Positions 8,595 to 17,157 of a DNA stretch of 64,000 bases are shown one piece after another. The notes beneath the pieces are model-generated. The model was not told the origin of the DNA. It saw only the letters and a program-made list of their open reading frames with translations, and searched no databases. The stretch covers positions 186,001-250,000 of the forward strand of contig NZ_WJNH01000007.1 in assembly GCF_009649735.1 (NCBI RefSeq), in the 5' to 3' direction. Position 1 is the first letter of the stretch, and each line of letters starts with the position of its first letter. The position numbers were made by a program, and so were the translations under genes. Source of the DNA: Salinibacillus xinjiangensis. GTDB taxonomy: Bacteria > Bacillota > Bacilli > Bacillales > Alkalibacillaceae.

Positions 8595-9155
8595 ATGTCA
8601 GATGTCAAACAGGTACCGAGTCAGGAAGTCGAACAAGCAGCTAGAGCGGCACTAACGGATAGAGGGGTAGTTGTAGAGGATATTGCTGAAATTGTGTATG
8701 AGATGCAGCACCCATATCATGAAGCCCTGACTATTGATGATTGTATTGTAAGTGTGGATAGGGTTTTGGAGAAGAGAGAAATTCAGCACGCAATTCTAGT
8801 AGGAATTGAATTGGATCGACTAGCTGAACAGAAAAAGCTATCAGAGCCTTTACAGTCGATTGTCGAAACAGATGAAGGGTTATTTGGCGTTGATGAAACA
8901 ATTGCACTTGGAGCAGCCCTCGGCTATGGCAGTATTGCAGTCACAACCTATGGTCACTTGGACAAGCACAAGGTAGGAATCATAAAAAAACTAGACACAA
9001 AAAGAAGTGATCATGTCCATACATTTTTAGATGACATTGTCGCTAGCATTGCGGCAACGGCATCAAGTAGACTTGCCCACCGCTTGAGGGATGAGGAGGA
9101 TCAAGTTCCACGTGAAGAAATGGAACGAAGAGATGAAGAGGATCGATTAAGTTAA
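8595..9155 (+). CDS. Phosphatidylglycerophosphatase A-like protein (YutG type)
   Basis: Member of the PgpA family that dephosphorylates phosphatidylglycerophosphate to phosphatidylglycerol. The YutG-type features are present: VDRVLEKREIQHAILVGIELD, ETDEGLFGVDETIALG and TTYGHLDKHKVGII. Like other Bacillus members it has no clear membrane helix, unlike proteobacterial PgpA. It is 186 residues with a charged C-terminal tail (RDEEDQVPREEMERRDEEDR) that looks lineage specific. The start has AAGGGGGAG upstream. A terminator follows. The enzyme activity is inferred from family. Confidence 0.85.
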   Translation: MSDVKQVPSQEVEQAARAALTDRGVVVEDIAEIVYEMQHPYHEALTIDDCIVSVDRVLEKREIQHAILVGIELDRLAEQKKLSEPLQSIVETDEGLFGVDETIALGAALGYGSIAVTTYGHLDKHKVGIIKKLDTKRSDHVHTFLDDIVASIAATASSRLAHRLRDEEDQVPREEMERRDEEDRLS

Positions 9156-9162
9156 GTGATGG

Positions 9163-9188
9163 ACCGCTCCGTTATTGGGCGGTTTTTT
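9163..9188 (+). terminator. Terminator of the PgpA-like gene
   Basis: ACCGCTC/GGGCGGT stem with a 7-nt loop, then a T run. Confidence 0.7.
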
Positions 9189-9323
9189 ATTTTTTATAAT
9201 GAAAGTGTAACGTATCAGAGCTATTATCGTCTCATTACGTAGAAAGACCAATTAGCATGTGTAAACCAAGCCCTTATGACAAATACTAAACAGTAATTAC
9301 TTCACTGTTCAAGGAGGCTTGGG

Positions 9324-10133
9324 ATGAAAAGGGTATTAATGTTCTTTGGGTTTATGCTTATGATATACAGTTTAAACCTTTTTACACAAACCGCAGATAT
9401 TCATGCTGAACCATTGCAAATAAAGGATGTTTCCGAAAAGAATAAAGAATTCAACATAAAATTTGAAGATATTAAGGAAAAAACAGAGGAATATGAAATT
9501 GACATGAAAATCCCGATAATCAGTGGACTACAGGATCAGGTGTTTCAGGTCAAATTTAATTATGGAATTAAATCTAAGGCAGAGGACAAAAAGAAGGAAT
9601 TCATAAAAGAGGCAAAGCAATTCGCCCAAGAGTTACGAGAGAAAGGGCAGCCGCTACGACCGTTTCAATTATTCATTGAGCCATCTGTAAAAATGCAAGG
9701 TGAAATTATTTCGATCAAAAGTGAAGATTATATTTACAAGGGTGGAGCGAATGGCATACAAAAAATTTCAGCCTTGAACATTTTAAATCAAAAAAAGGCT
9801 AAATATTTAACCTTTGCTGACCTATTTAAAGAGGATTTAGATTACAAGGAAGTAATCAACGACATGGTAAAAAAAGAAATTGAGGATAGGCGTGCGAAAG
9901 GGGAAAGCTTTTTTGAGGGAGAGGAAGGATTTCAATCTGTGACAGATGAGCAAAAGTTTTATTTAGAGGAAAATCAGCTAGTGCTTGCCTTTGATGAGTA
10001 TGAAATTGCACCAGGTTACATGGGAACACAGACATTTTCCATACCATTTGCAGAAATTCATGAGATGCTGAAGCCAGAGATTTACGAGGCAATTCAGAAG
10101 AGTGAGTTAGTGTGGAATCAGGTGACTCATTAG
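9324..10133 (+). CDS. Secreted DUF3298 (RsiV/PdaC C-terminal-like) protein
   Basis: 269-residue exported protein. A hydrophobic N-terminal signal (residues ~4-25) ends near IHAEP. Then comes a DUF4163-like region (VKFNYGIK...), and a DUF3298 domain closes the protein with the family signature YEIAPGYMGTQTFSIPF. The same fold occurs in the lysozyme-binding anti-sigma factor RsiV and in the deacetylase PdaC, where it binds or positions glycan. No catalytic domain is attached, so a cell-wall or ligand-binding role is inferred. Strong ribosome binding site (AAGGAGG). Monocistronic. Confidence 0.82.
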   Translation: MKRVLMFFGFMLMIYSLNLFTQTADIHAEPLQIKDVSEKNKEFNIKFEDIKEKTEEYEIDMKIPIISGLQDQVFQVKFNYGIKSKAEDKKKEFIKEAKQFAQELREKGQPLRPFQLFIEPSVKMQGEIISIKSEDYIYKGGANGIQKISALNILNQKKAKYLTFADLFKEDLDYKEVINDMVKKEIEDRRAKGESFFEGEEGFQSVTDEQKFYLEENQLVLAFDEYEIAPGYMGTQTFSIPFAEIHEMLKPEIYEAIQKSELVWNQVTH

Positions 10134-10140
10134 AAATAAA

Positions 10141-10177
10141 AAGGTTGGGCTCTCTCGTGTGGAGAGAACTCAACCTT
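10141..10177 (-). terminator. Hairpin in the 3' region of the C39-peptidase-like gene
   Basis: AAGGTTGGGCTCTCTC/GAGAGAACTCAACCTT stem. The T run is on the minus strand, so it would end a transcript that has passed through the family B repeats at 10200-10385. Confidence 0.6.
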
Positions 10178-10199
10178 GTGCGGGTATGGCGTTGGATTG

Positions 10200-10385
10200 T
10201 GTTTAGCATTTTTTTGTGTTGAACTTTAGCTAAATCGGATTAAACTTTAGCATGTGTAAAGTGATATTTAGCGTAGTAGTTTCTATTTTTAGCATTTGAA
10301 GCAATGTTTAGCATTTTGAGACAAAACTTTAGCTTTTCAAACTATCACTTCAGCATCCAACAGACATTTTTCAGCAAAATAGAGC
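10200..10385. repeat. Family B intergenic repeat cluster 1
   Basis: Nine copies of TTTAGC (7) or TTCAGC (2) in ~190 bp, spaced 15-30 bp with unrelated DNA between. No open reading frame or hairpin explains the words. It lies between the 3' ends of two convergent genes. Confidence 0.7.
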
Positions 10386-10400
10386 CGCACTAAACTTTAA

Positions 10401-11777
10401 TTACTTATAACTAATAGCCTGATTCCCAATCTGTTTCCACCCAGTGATAAAGTCCTTTTTGTTGACCTTACGATTTTTTTGATTAGCTAATGGATCATTA
10501 AAATAAATATAATTCTCATCATAGCCAGTAACGAGAACGGAATGCAATTTATAGGTGATTTTAATTTTTCCAGATGGCGTATTCCATGTGTACCATTCAG
10601 ATTCCGGGACATAGGAGAACCAGCTTGTTGTTTCCACCCAAACAGGCTTCCCTTTGTCGAGCTGTTGGTATACAGCATCAAAGCTTTGTCCGGTTAAATC
10701 TACAATTCTACCTGGTAAATACTTTTCGCCTAATTCGGCAATTGGACCATGATAGACTCCTAGACCAGGATTATCGAAGGAATACATGTCACCAACAAAT
10801 CCGTCATATGGATTTCCAAAGTGTACTTGACCATTCTTTTTCGTGTACGGAGTAGGGTCTTTTTTAATTTCCTTTGCCAAGGTCATTTTATCGACTTGGA
10901 CTCCTGCATGACCTAAGAGCATAGCTAAACTGGTTACTTCACAGCCCCTAGGAAGTTCGGGCATTTGGGAAACGAGTGGAGCAGAGATGAGTTTGACTTG
11001 ACGGTTTGGGTTATACTTCTGCACAACACTTTCCGCAACCCAGCCCTTTTGACCATTAAATTTTACATGGTACCATGTCATACCTTCTGTAGAGGTTTTT
11101 TCGAATGCCTCGACCTTGGTAAACCTCTTCAGACCAGTGAAATTGTGATAGGATAGTCCAGGACCCTTTCGAATATTGGCCACACTCGCCGAGATTTCAT
11201 ATGTTTCCTTATGTGATTTTATCTCTATCTTTGGACTTGATTGTGAGTCTGACGTTTTCACTTTATCCGCCTCCTCTTTTTGAGACTGAGGGTCATACTT
11301 CTCTACAATCTTAGAAGAAATCCATCCTTTCTGATCTTCTCCAAATGTAACGTGGAACCAAGTTAATTCATTAGGCTTCGCTTTTTCAATAGCTAGTAAT
11401 TTAGTATGTTTAGATAGGGTGGTTATTTTTTCATAATCTGTAGCTGGGCCTTTTCGTATGTTGGCTTCCTGAGCTGTGATTTGAAGGGTTTCTTCATGAG
11501 GCTCTGATTTATAATCGGGCTTGTTAGTTTCGGGATTTTCTATCTCTTCCGCCTTCTCGTCTTCTTCTTTCTTTTCTTCGTCTTTCTTCAGAGAGTAACT
11601 AATTAAGTCTATATTAGGGTTTACTCCAAATGTTGTAGGTTTATGTGTCGCTTCTTTCTTTTTTTCCTCGTTTGCTGTACTTTCTTTTGTGGCAGTTGTT
11701 TCGGATTTTTGACTCTCCGTCGTATTACAACCAACCAAAACAACGAACATAAACAAAATCATGCTTAGCGATCTCAT
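10401..11777 (-). CDS. Lipoprotein with two SH3b domains and a C39-like peptidase domain
   Basis: Surface lipoprotein. The N-terminus has a signal with lipobox VVLVGC, then a Lys/Glu/Thr-rich spacer. Two bacterial SH3 domains follow, each starting with the ANIRKGP motif and ending with GWISSKIVEKY or GWVAESVVQKY. The C-terminal ~190 residues are a Peptidase_C39_2 domain with catalytic Cys in PRGCEVTSLAMLL, His in LHSVLVTGYD and the closing FNDP motif, as in YvpB. Role: probable cell-wall-bound cysteine peptidase or amidase. The ATG at 11777 is preferred because it opens directly into the signal peptide; an in-frame ATG at 11807 adds 10 residues. Neither has a well-spaced ribosome binding site. 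Confidence 0.85.
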   Translation of the reverse strand: MRSLSMILFMFVVLVGCNTTESQKSETTATKESTANEEKKKEATHKPTTFGVNPNIDLISYSLKKDEEKKEEDEKAEEIENPETNKPDYKSEPHEETLQITAQEANIRKGPATDYEKITTLSKHTKLLAIEKAKPNELTWFHVTFGEDQKGWISSKIVEKYDPQSQKEEADKVKTSDSQSSPKIEIKSHKETYEISASVANIRKGPGLSYHNFTGLKRFTKVEAFEKTSTEGMTWYHVKFNGQKGWVAESVVQKYNPNRQVKLISAPLVSQMPELPRGCEVTSLAMLLGHAGVQVDKMTLAKEIKKDPTPYTKKNGQVHFGNPYDGFVGDMYSFDNPGLGVYHGPIAELGEKYLPGRIVDLTGQSFDAVYQQLDKGKPVWVETTSWFSYVPESEWYTWNTPSGKIKITYKLHSVLVTGYDENYIYFNDPLANQKNRKVNKKDFITGWKQIGNQAISYK

Positions 11778-11961
11778 TATAATATACTGCACTCCTTTTA
11801 TGTTCATAGCTTCATAGATTGATACTATAATATTTTAGTAAAATAAAGGATAAAGGTCATTTGAATCTTAGCAATAAGAGATTAGAAGTGTCAAGATAAC
11901 AATTCTGGAAAGTGGGGATTGAAAGTGTGAAGATTATTATTCTTTATACCACAAAATCATT

Positions 11962-11999
11962 AAAAAAAACCTGTGAACAACCCTAAGATGTTCACAGGT
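11962..11999 (-). terminator. Strong terminator downstream of the decayed membrane gene
   Basis: Perfect 11-bp stem (ACCTGTGAACA/TGTTCACAGGT) followed by eight T on the minus strand. It suggests that the degraded frame at 12067-12341 was once a transcribed gene. The rest of 11808-12066 holds nothing I can identify. Confidence 0.8.
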
Positions 12000-12066
12000 A
12001 ATTAAAATTGTGGAGTTACGATTAAAATTTTTTAAGCAACTTTCTTCTTTCATTTTTTTCCTTCTG

Positions 12067-12341
12067 CTACTGAATCGTCATAAGCATTTGAAACAGAAAC
12101 ATGAGGATGCCCAGAATTGCTAGAGCCCGCCATAGAAGTCTGAGGATGGTTGAATCACTAATAGGGCACTAAGTAAAACCACACCGTCTGCCGTTACGAA
12201 AAATTGAAGAAATCCAAATCGCTCACTCCAAATAGGGGTAAGAAACGCAAGAAACGCAACTGGAACTAGCATGATCCACGCCCCCTTCAATATCAATTCA
12301 TGATGGAAAGAGAAGGCGAGTTTACGTGGAAATACCTGCAA
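12067..12341 (-). pseudogene. Frameshifted small membrane protein gene
   Basis: One frame encodes FHHELILKGAWIMLVPVAF..., then a hydrophobic DGVVLLSALLV, and soon meets a stop at 12120. Shifting by one base near 12152 continues as a third hydrophobic helix (RLLWRALAILGILMFLFQML) to a stop at 12067. The combined product would be a ~65-90-residue protein with three helices. No good ATG and ribosome binding site exist at the 5' end; an internal ATG at 12272 with AAGGGGG is possible. Frameshift, recent decay or a base-calling error would all fit. The family is not recognised. Confidence 0.4.
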
Positions 12342-12391
12342 GAAGGTCCTGACTTGTGGAAGGTTGCAATAGGAAAGAGATAATAACCGAA

Positions 12392-12421
12392 GAAAGCAGC
12401 ACCTACTTGGGTGCTGCTTTC
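12392..12421 (-). terminator. Terminator of the EAL-domain gene
   Basis: 12-bp stem GAAAGCAGCACC/GGTGCTGCTTTC directly after the stop codon. Confidence 0.85.
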
Positions 12422-15004
12422 TTATGAGTTATGCTTAAAATAACATTTCGGACTAGTCGTCACATAATAGCTGAGCATGCTATGGTCATTTTTTCTTAGC
12501 TTGCCCTGTAAGATGTTGAGTAGTTTGAGCAACTCCTCTTGTTCATGTTCTTCAATATGAAACTCTACTCCGTACTGGTGAATACCATCCTCAATATCCC
12601 TATGCCATACCACATTACCATGGTGTTCAATCTGTTCAGAGCCAATAATTGTGGAAACTTGAATGATAAAATTGGTTCGAACTGGAAGCTGAATATTCGA
12701 TAAAAATCTGAGACCACCAGCACTAATATCTTCAATAAGAATGTTGGTATTGCCCACATCGACCTTATGTCCCATAATCGAATCGATGGTAAATGAACCG
12801 ATTAAAGGAAATTGGAATGAAATTCTGTAAAAATGTCTTTTTTCAAAGATTGGAGACGGTTTATTTATTTCTAGGCTTAAGTATTTTTCGTATAATTTTG
12901 GAATGAGCTCTTCCTCGGGTAGTGGTTTACTAAATAAAAATCCTTGAATATGGTTTGCCCCGATCCCTTTTACAAACTCAAATTGGGGAGCTGATTCGAC
13001 ACCTTCTATGACTACCTCTAGAGATAATTTGTTGGCTAATTCTACAATTGTTCGTAGGAGATCTTTGCTTTTTTCATTTTCTTCTACTTCCTTCAAAAAT
13101 AGTTTATCAACCTTTAATACATCAATATTAAAATGCTGAAGATAAATAAGGGACGAATAGCCTTTTCCAAAGTCATCAAGTGCAATGGATACCCCAAGCT
13201 TCTTCAATTGCTCTAGTTTTTCCTTAACCTGAACATAATCCTCTACAAGAACATTTTCAGTAATTTCTAGCCGCAAGTATTTTGGATCAATTCCTGTTTC
13301 CTCAATGACGGATTTAACATGGCTCACAAACGAATCCTGGTCGAACTGAATGGCTGATACATTTACGGACATCACAATAGGGTCTATGCCTTGACTTTGC
13401 CAATTCTTTAACTGCTGACAGGCTTTATAAAGTACCCAGTCGCCAATTGCATTAATAAACCCATTTTCCTCAGCAAGCGAAATAAACTCGTTCGGTGGGA
13501 TATATCCCCATTCAGGATGATTCCAGCGAACAAGAGCCTCAGTTGCTACGATTTTTTGGCTTTTTGCTTGGATGATAGGCTGAAAATGTAATAGTAACTC
13601 ATCCTCTTGAACAGCCTTTCGTAAGTCAGTCATTAGTGTAAATTTCTTATAGGTCTCTACATCGGCATGAGGACGGTAGATGACGACCTGATTAATCCCT
13701 TTTTTCTTTGCCTGACTAAGGGCAATATTGGCATTCTTAATCAGGCTGTTTCGGTCCCCACCAGCCTCTGGAAAAATACTAATGCCAATGCTGGCAGAAG
13801 CAAAATACTCATAGTCCTGATAATAAAAGGGCTCTTGAAAGGTTTTGAGAATTTGGTTAGCCATTGCTGTAACCATTTCACTCTCTCCATTTTGAATGAG
13901 AAAAATGAACTCATCACTACGAATGTGGGCTAAAAAGGATGTTTGGCTAGCAAAGCTCTTTAATCTCTCCGTCACAACCTTTAAAAACTCATCTCCAATT
14001 GCTTGGCCGAGGGTATCATTAATAAACTTGAACCGATCTAAATCCACATGGAGAAGGGAAAACGTTTCACCCTTTTCTTTGGCATCCTCTAGAAACAGGT
14101 CAAGGAAATTTTCGAAATACGATCGGTTCGGTAAGCTTGTGATTTGGTTATAGTAAGCGTAATGTCTAGCTTTTTTTTCGGTTTGCTTTATTTCTGTAAT
14201 ATCAAAAAAATTAATCAGAATTCCCCGAATCGAAGGGTCATCTATTAGGTTGATGGCAATCACATCAAACGTACGATAGCTACCATCCTTGTGTAAAAGT
14301 CTGACCTCATTTTTCATTTTGGCATTTGGCTGGTTTATGAGTTCAGCATATTTAGCCTTCGTTTTTTCCATATCTTCAGGGTGAACCTTTGCAAAAATGT
14401 TTTCATCCATTCGCTCTTGGACAGGATACCCAAGCTTTTTTTGATAGGTGGGGCTTAGGAACTGGATATTTCCATCCTGATCTGCAATACACATAATGTC
14501 ATTGGAGTATTTCTCCATCGCTCCAAGCCATGTTTTATAAGATTTGATGGTTGAGCTTTGATGGTCAATGACTTCCCTTAGTTGTTCTTCTTCAATGTTT
14601 AATGACGGATCTTGGGATGTGGATTTTACTTTTTTCGCTACCATATATCCCCCGATGATTTCGTTATCCATCTTGACGGGGAAAATAGCTACACGCTTAT
14701 GCACCACTTTATTTTCGAGCACAAAGTGGAAGGTAGTGTAATGAATGTGCCCTTTAAAGCTAAAGTTTGTTAGCACATGCTCACATTTGTCACGTTCATC
14801 CTCCTGAATATAATCATAAACTATTGTTCGATGACCGTATTTTCCCATTACTCGATGGTTGATGTCGATAATAGTTCCATCTGTGTCAAACATCAATATA
14901 GGTTGCTGATGATCATGTAAATACAAAGATGTAAACATTTCCTTAAGATGTGAATGAGAACTTCTTGGTGTCTTTTTCTGAAAGAGTTCTTTAATCAGAC
15001 TCAA
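12422..15004 (-). CDS. PAS-GGDEF-EAL-PilZ cyclic-di-GMP protein with degenerate GGDEF
   Basis: 860-residue soluble signalling protein. Two PAS-like domains (~25-130 and ~160-280) are followed by a GGDEF domain (~290-445), an EAL domain (~460-705) and a PilZ domain (~715-830). The GGDEF signature reads RSDEF (362-366), so cyclase activity is doubtful. The EAL domain keeps its key motifs: EALVRW (489-494), EITEN, DDFGKGYSSL, KVDKLF and EGVES, so it is probably an active c-di-GMP phosphodiesterase. The PilZ domain has RHFYR (723-727) and DISAGG (759-764), the c-di-GMP-binding motifs. The start is TTG at 15004 behind AAAGAGGTG. The gene is preceded by a c-di-GMP-I riboswitch and terminator. B. 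subtilis ykoW, a PAS-GGDEF-EAL gene, lies in the same ykoP/ykoQ neighbourhood. Confidence 0.92.
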   Translation of the reverse strand: MSLIKELFQKKTPRSSHSHLKEMFTSLYLHDHQQPILMFDTDGTIIDINHRVMGKYGHRTIVYDYIQEDERDKCEHVLTNFSFKGHIHYTTFHFVLENKVVHKRVAIFPVKMDNEIIGGYMVAKKVKSTSQDPSLNIEEEQLREVIDHQSSTIKSYKTWLGAMEKYSNDIMCIADQDGNIQFLSPTYQKKLGYPVQERMDENIFAKVHPEDMEKTKAKYAELINQPNAKMKNEVRLLHKDGSYRTFDVIAINLIDDPSIRGILINFFDITEIKQTEKKARHYAYYNQITSLPNRSYFENFLDLFLEDAKEKGETFSLLHVDLDRFKFINDTLGQAIGDEFLKVVTERLKSFASQTSFLAHIRSDEFIFLIQNGESEMVTAMANQILKTFQEPFYYQDYEYFASASIGISIFPEAGGDRNSLIKNANIALSQAKKKGINQVVIYRPHADVETYKKFTLMTDLRKAVQEDELLLHFQPIIQAKSQKIVATEALVRWNHPEWGYIPPNEFISLAEENGFINAIGDWVLYKACQQLKNWQSQGIDPIVMSVNVSAIQFDQDSFVSHVKSVIEETGIDPKYLRLEITENVLVEDYVQVKEKLEQLKKLGVSIALDDFGKGYSSLIYLQHFNIDVLKVDKLFLKEVEENEKSKDLLRTIVELANKLSLEVVIEGVESAPQFEFVKGIGANHIQGFLFSKPLPEEELIPKLYEKYLSLEINKPSPIFEKRHFYRISFQFPLIGSFTIDSIMGHKVDVGNTNILIEDISAGGLRFLSNIQLPVRTNFIIQVSTIIGSEQIEHHGNVVWHRDIEDGIHQYGVEFHIEEHEQEELLKLLNILQGKLRKNDHSMLSYYVTTSPKCYFKHNS

Positions 15005-15031
15005 ATTTTTTTCACCTCTTTAAAATAAAAA

Positions 15032-15069
15032 AACACACAACCGCCCCAAATTGGGATCAGTTGTGTGTT
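15032..15069 (-). terminator. Riboswitch expression-platform terminator
   Basis: AACACACAAC/GTTGTGTGTT stem with a seven-T run on the minus strand, between the aptamer and the EAL gene. GATCAG at 15055-15060 and CTGATC at 15076-15081 could pair instead and trap one arm of the terminator, giving an antiterminator. Confidence 0.8.
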
Positions 15070-15086
15070 GTACACCTGATCAATTT

Positions 15087-15180
15087 TGCGGCAACCCGGC
15101 GATCATCGAATATCACTATTCATTAGACCCGTGGCTTTGCGTCCTAGGCTTTCGACTAGTTTGCTAGCTTATCGCATGAC
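15087..15180 (-). ncRNA. Cyclic-di-GMP-I (GEMM-I) riboswitch aptamer
   Basis: On the minus strand the conserved GEMM-I elements appear in order: a GAAA tetraloop hairpin (CGAAAGCCTAG), the core GGACGCAAAGCC, ACGGGTCTAA, then the tetraloop-receptor/ligand-binding segment GCCGGGTTGCCGC. A terminator and the EAL-domain gene follow, so c-di-GMP would control expression of a c-di-GMP-degrading enzyme, a plausible feedback loop. Whether binding turns the gene on or off cannot be read with certainty. Confidence 0.9.
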
Positions 15181-15242
15181 TTTAGTTTTGTTAATTTACA
15201 TTTAATTACAATAATGGTGATTAAATTTGTATATACATTAAT

Positions 15243-15271
15243 ATTATATGGTGATTTTAGGTATATTTCAA
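15243..15271 (-). promoter_or_regulatory. SigA-type promoter of the c-di-GMP riboswitch transcript
   Basis: Minus-strand TTGAAA (15266-15271) and TATAAT (15243-15248) are separated by exactly 17 bp. Transcription would begin about 60 nt before the aptamer. Confidence 0.75.
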
Positions 15272-15412
15272 CGACAATTTACAATATTCGACATTGCGGA
15301 TTAGGGTGAGGATGTGAATTGTTTTAGTAAAAAAATATTTTAATTATTAAATAATATCGGTGCAATTAAAGCAAAATAAGTACTGTCAACAATGGCAAAG
15401 GGATGGTAGAAG

Positions 15413-16051
15413 ATGAGGAAAACGTTGATTAAGCTGTGGCTCCTTTTTGACCCATTATATTATAGGCTTACCCGTCTAACATACATCGGACACAGCAGGC
15501 TTGGAAAGTATTCGAATCGATCAAACAATATTTTTAGGGTACGACTCACTAGGTTCAAAGGCAGCGAGTTGCGCTTGTCGGATGGTACTGTGATTAAAAA
15601 GAACGACCTTATGATTAAAATTCATCTGCATAATGTCCGTCTGTTACGGGAGTTAGAGGATGTAAAAAGTGATATTAGAAAAGCTTTTGTGACTGTTCAA
15701 ATTGTAAAGGAATCCATGCCTGGTGTTGGTACTTATTTATTATCTCATAAAAGAAATTCGGAAATTAAAGGAATTATTGGGATCACAACCTTGAGTAAAG
15801 GTGTGAAACGGCTAGGGTTTGAATCGAAGGAAATTAAAAATCCAGTTTACAAGTGGTTGAAAAAAATAACCTTTTATCCAATCTATGTGCTGTCATTGAC
15901 TCAGCCATGGATAAAGCAGTGTATCAAGCAGCCAGATCCCAAATACATCGTGATGTCCAAAGAGCAATTATATTCAACATATATATATAAGCCAATTGAA
16001 ACAGCTCTTCAAAAAGAAAAAAGCAAAATCATCGACCGCTCATCCTCCTGA
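15413..16051 (+). CDS. ykoP: YkoP-like protein
   Basis: 212-residue protein resembling B. subtilis YkoP. It begins with a hydrophobic, positively charged N-terminus (MRKTLIKLWLLFDPLYYRLTR), then a beta-rich core with GSELRLSDGTVIKKNDLMIKIHLHN (split here by word length limits: GSELRLSDGT, IKKNDLMIKIHLHN) and GIIGITTLSKG. In some relatives this domain is linked to a polysaccharide deacetylase, but none is attached here. A membrane-surface or envelope-glycan role is inferred. Its neighbours ykoQ and ykoN match B. subtilis. Its 3' end overlaps a long terminator stem. Confidence 0.75.
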   Translation: MRKTLIKLWLLFDPLYYRLTRLTYIGHSRLGKYSNRSNNIFRVRLTRFKGSELRLSDGTVIKKNDLMIKIHLHNVRLLRELEDVKSDIRKAFVTVQIVKESMPGVGTYLLSHKRNSEIKGIIGITTLSKGVKRLGFESKEIKNPVYKWLKKITFYPIYVLSLTQPWIKQCIKQPDPKYIVMSKEQLYSTYIYKPIETALQKEKSKIIDRSSS

Positions 16052-16068
16052 GTGGTCTGATTTTGCTT
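16021..16068 (+). terminator. Terminator overlapping the ykoP 3' end
   Basis: Long imperfect stem starting inside the last codons of ykoP: AAGCAAAATCA and GACCGCTCA pair with TGAGTGGTC and TGATTTTGCTT around a 6-nt loop. Confidence 0.75.
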
Positions 16069-16114
16069 TAGCACTTTAAAGCGATGAGGACAGTCCCTCG
16101 ATGCTTTAAAGTGG
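16063..16114. repeat. Family A palindromic repeat, copy 1
   Basis: Near-palindrome: CACTTTAAAGC, then GAGGACAGTCCCTC, then GCTTTAAAGTG. It lies between the convergent genes ykoP and ykoQ. Confidence 0.75.
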
Positions 16115-16127
16115 TAGTGTGTGAAAG

Positions 16128-16979
16128 TTAGCTGACTTGTTGTTTGGTTTTGGTGATGGCTGGGATGTTGAGCTTGTGGAAGGTGATTTCTGGCCGACTT
16201 CCTACTCGGATATTTACCCCTGTTTGTCCTAAGCCTTCACTGATATAAAAGCTTTTTCCATCATAGGTTTGCAAACCCTTGACCATGTTCATTCTCGGTA
16301 ATTTCCCCATTTTCACAAGATGATAGGCCTTTGGATATAAAATCTGCCCACCGTGAAAATGCCCCGATAATAAATAGTCAAAATGATAGTTTTTCATATC
16401 TAATACTGCATTTGGGTCGTGCGTTAAAACTAGTTTGTAACCATCAGATATTCCCTTATAGGATTGAGCAAATTCACTGCGGCTTGTACTGTAATCATCG
16501 ATGCCAATAATATTCACATTCATGCCGTCGATATCCAACTGGACATTCTCATTTTGCATCGTTCTTATACCGTGATTTTTTAACGTTTGATCAAGCTTAT
16601 CAAAGTTTTCTCCGCGTAATACATAGTCATGATTTCCGTATATCGCAAACGTACCATACATTGGCTTTAATCTATTAAATACGCGTAAATAGGGTACTAG
16701 TTTTGGAATCGATTTTTTCCTATCAAGAAAGTCTCCTGTTAAGGCTATTAAATCAATGGGCTCGTGTTTAATTTTTTCGTATAATTGCTCAGCGGTTATG
16801 GAGATATTTTCAAGATGTAAATCAGAAATTTGCAGGACGTTTAGTTGGACGGAAGGTTGGTCTGTAGGCTGTTCATCAATAGTCAGTTTGTTAATGGCAA
16901 CTTGCTTCGTATTTTTATAGGCTTTATATAAACCCATCGTAATGAGAATCAAAATCATAACGAATAAAAACCAATTCAT
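16128..16979 (-). CDS. ykoQ: Metallophosphoesterase YkoQ-like
   Basis: Membrane-anchored calcineurin-like phosphoesterase of 283 residues. One N-terminal helix (NWFLFVMILILITMGLY) is followed by the metal motifs ISDLHL, TGDFLDR, GNHD and SGHFHGGQ in order. Relatives act on phospholipid headgroups such as UDP-diacylglucosamine or on phosphodiesters; the substrate here is unknown. The ATG at 16979 is chosen because GGAGGTG lies 7 bp upstream, whereas the frame begins 21 bp earlier. The gene lies between ykoP and ykoN, as in the B. subtilis ykoN-ykoP-ykoQ set. Confidence 0.88.
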   Translation of the reverse strand: MNWFLFVMILILITMGLYKAYKNTKQVAINKLTIDEQPTDQPSVQLNVLQISDLHLENISITAEQLYEKIKHEPIDLIALTGDFLDRKKSIPKLVPYLRVFNRLKPMYGTFAIYGNHDYVLRGENFDKLDQTLKNHGIRTMQNENVQLDIDGMNVNIIGIDDYSTSRSEFAQSYKGISDGYKLVLTHDPNAVLDMKNYHFDYLLSGHFHGGQILYPKAYHLVKMGKLPRMNMVKGLQTYDGKSFYISEGLGQTGVNIRVGSRPEITFHKLNIPAITKTKQQVS

Positions 16980-17157
16980 CAAAACACCTCCGTTCACCAT
17001 TATACATGGGTTTGGAGGGTGAGTGTGGTAGTAATTTTTGGTGGCATTTCCAGTCGGGGTTTTGATGGAATTAGAATGGGGTGCTCGACTCCGGCATAAA
17101 TCAGACTCATTTACGCAAACTAACCTCGCGAACTTAACTTGAATATATGGGAGTTTG

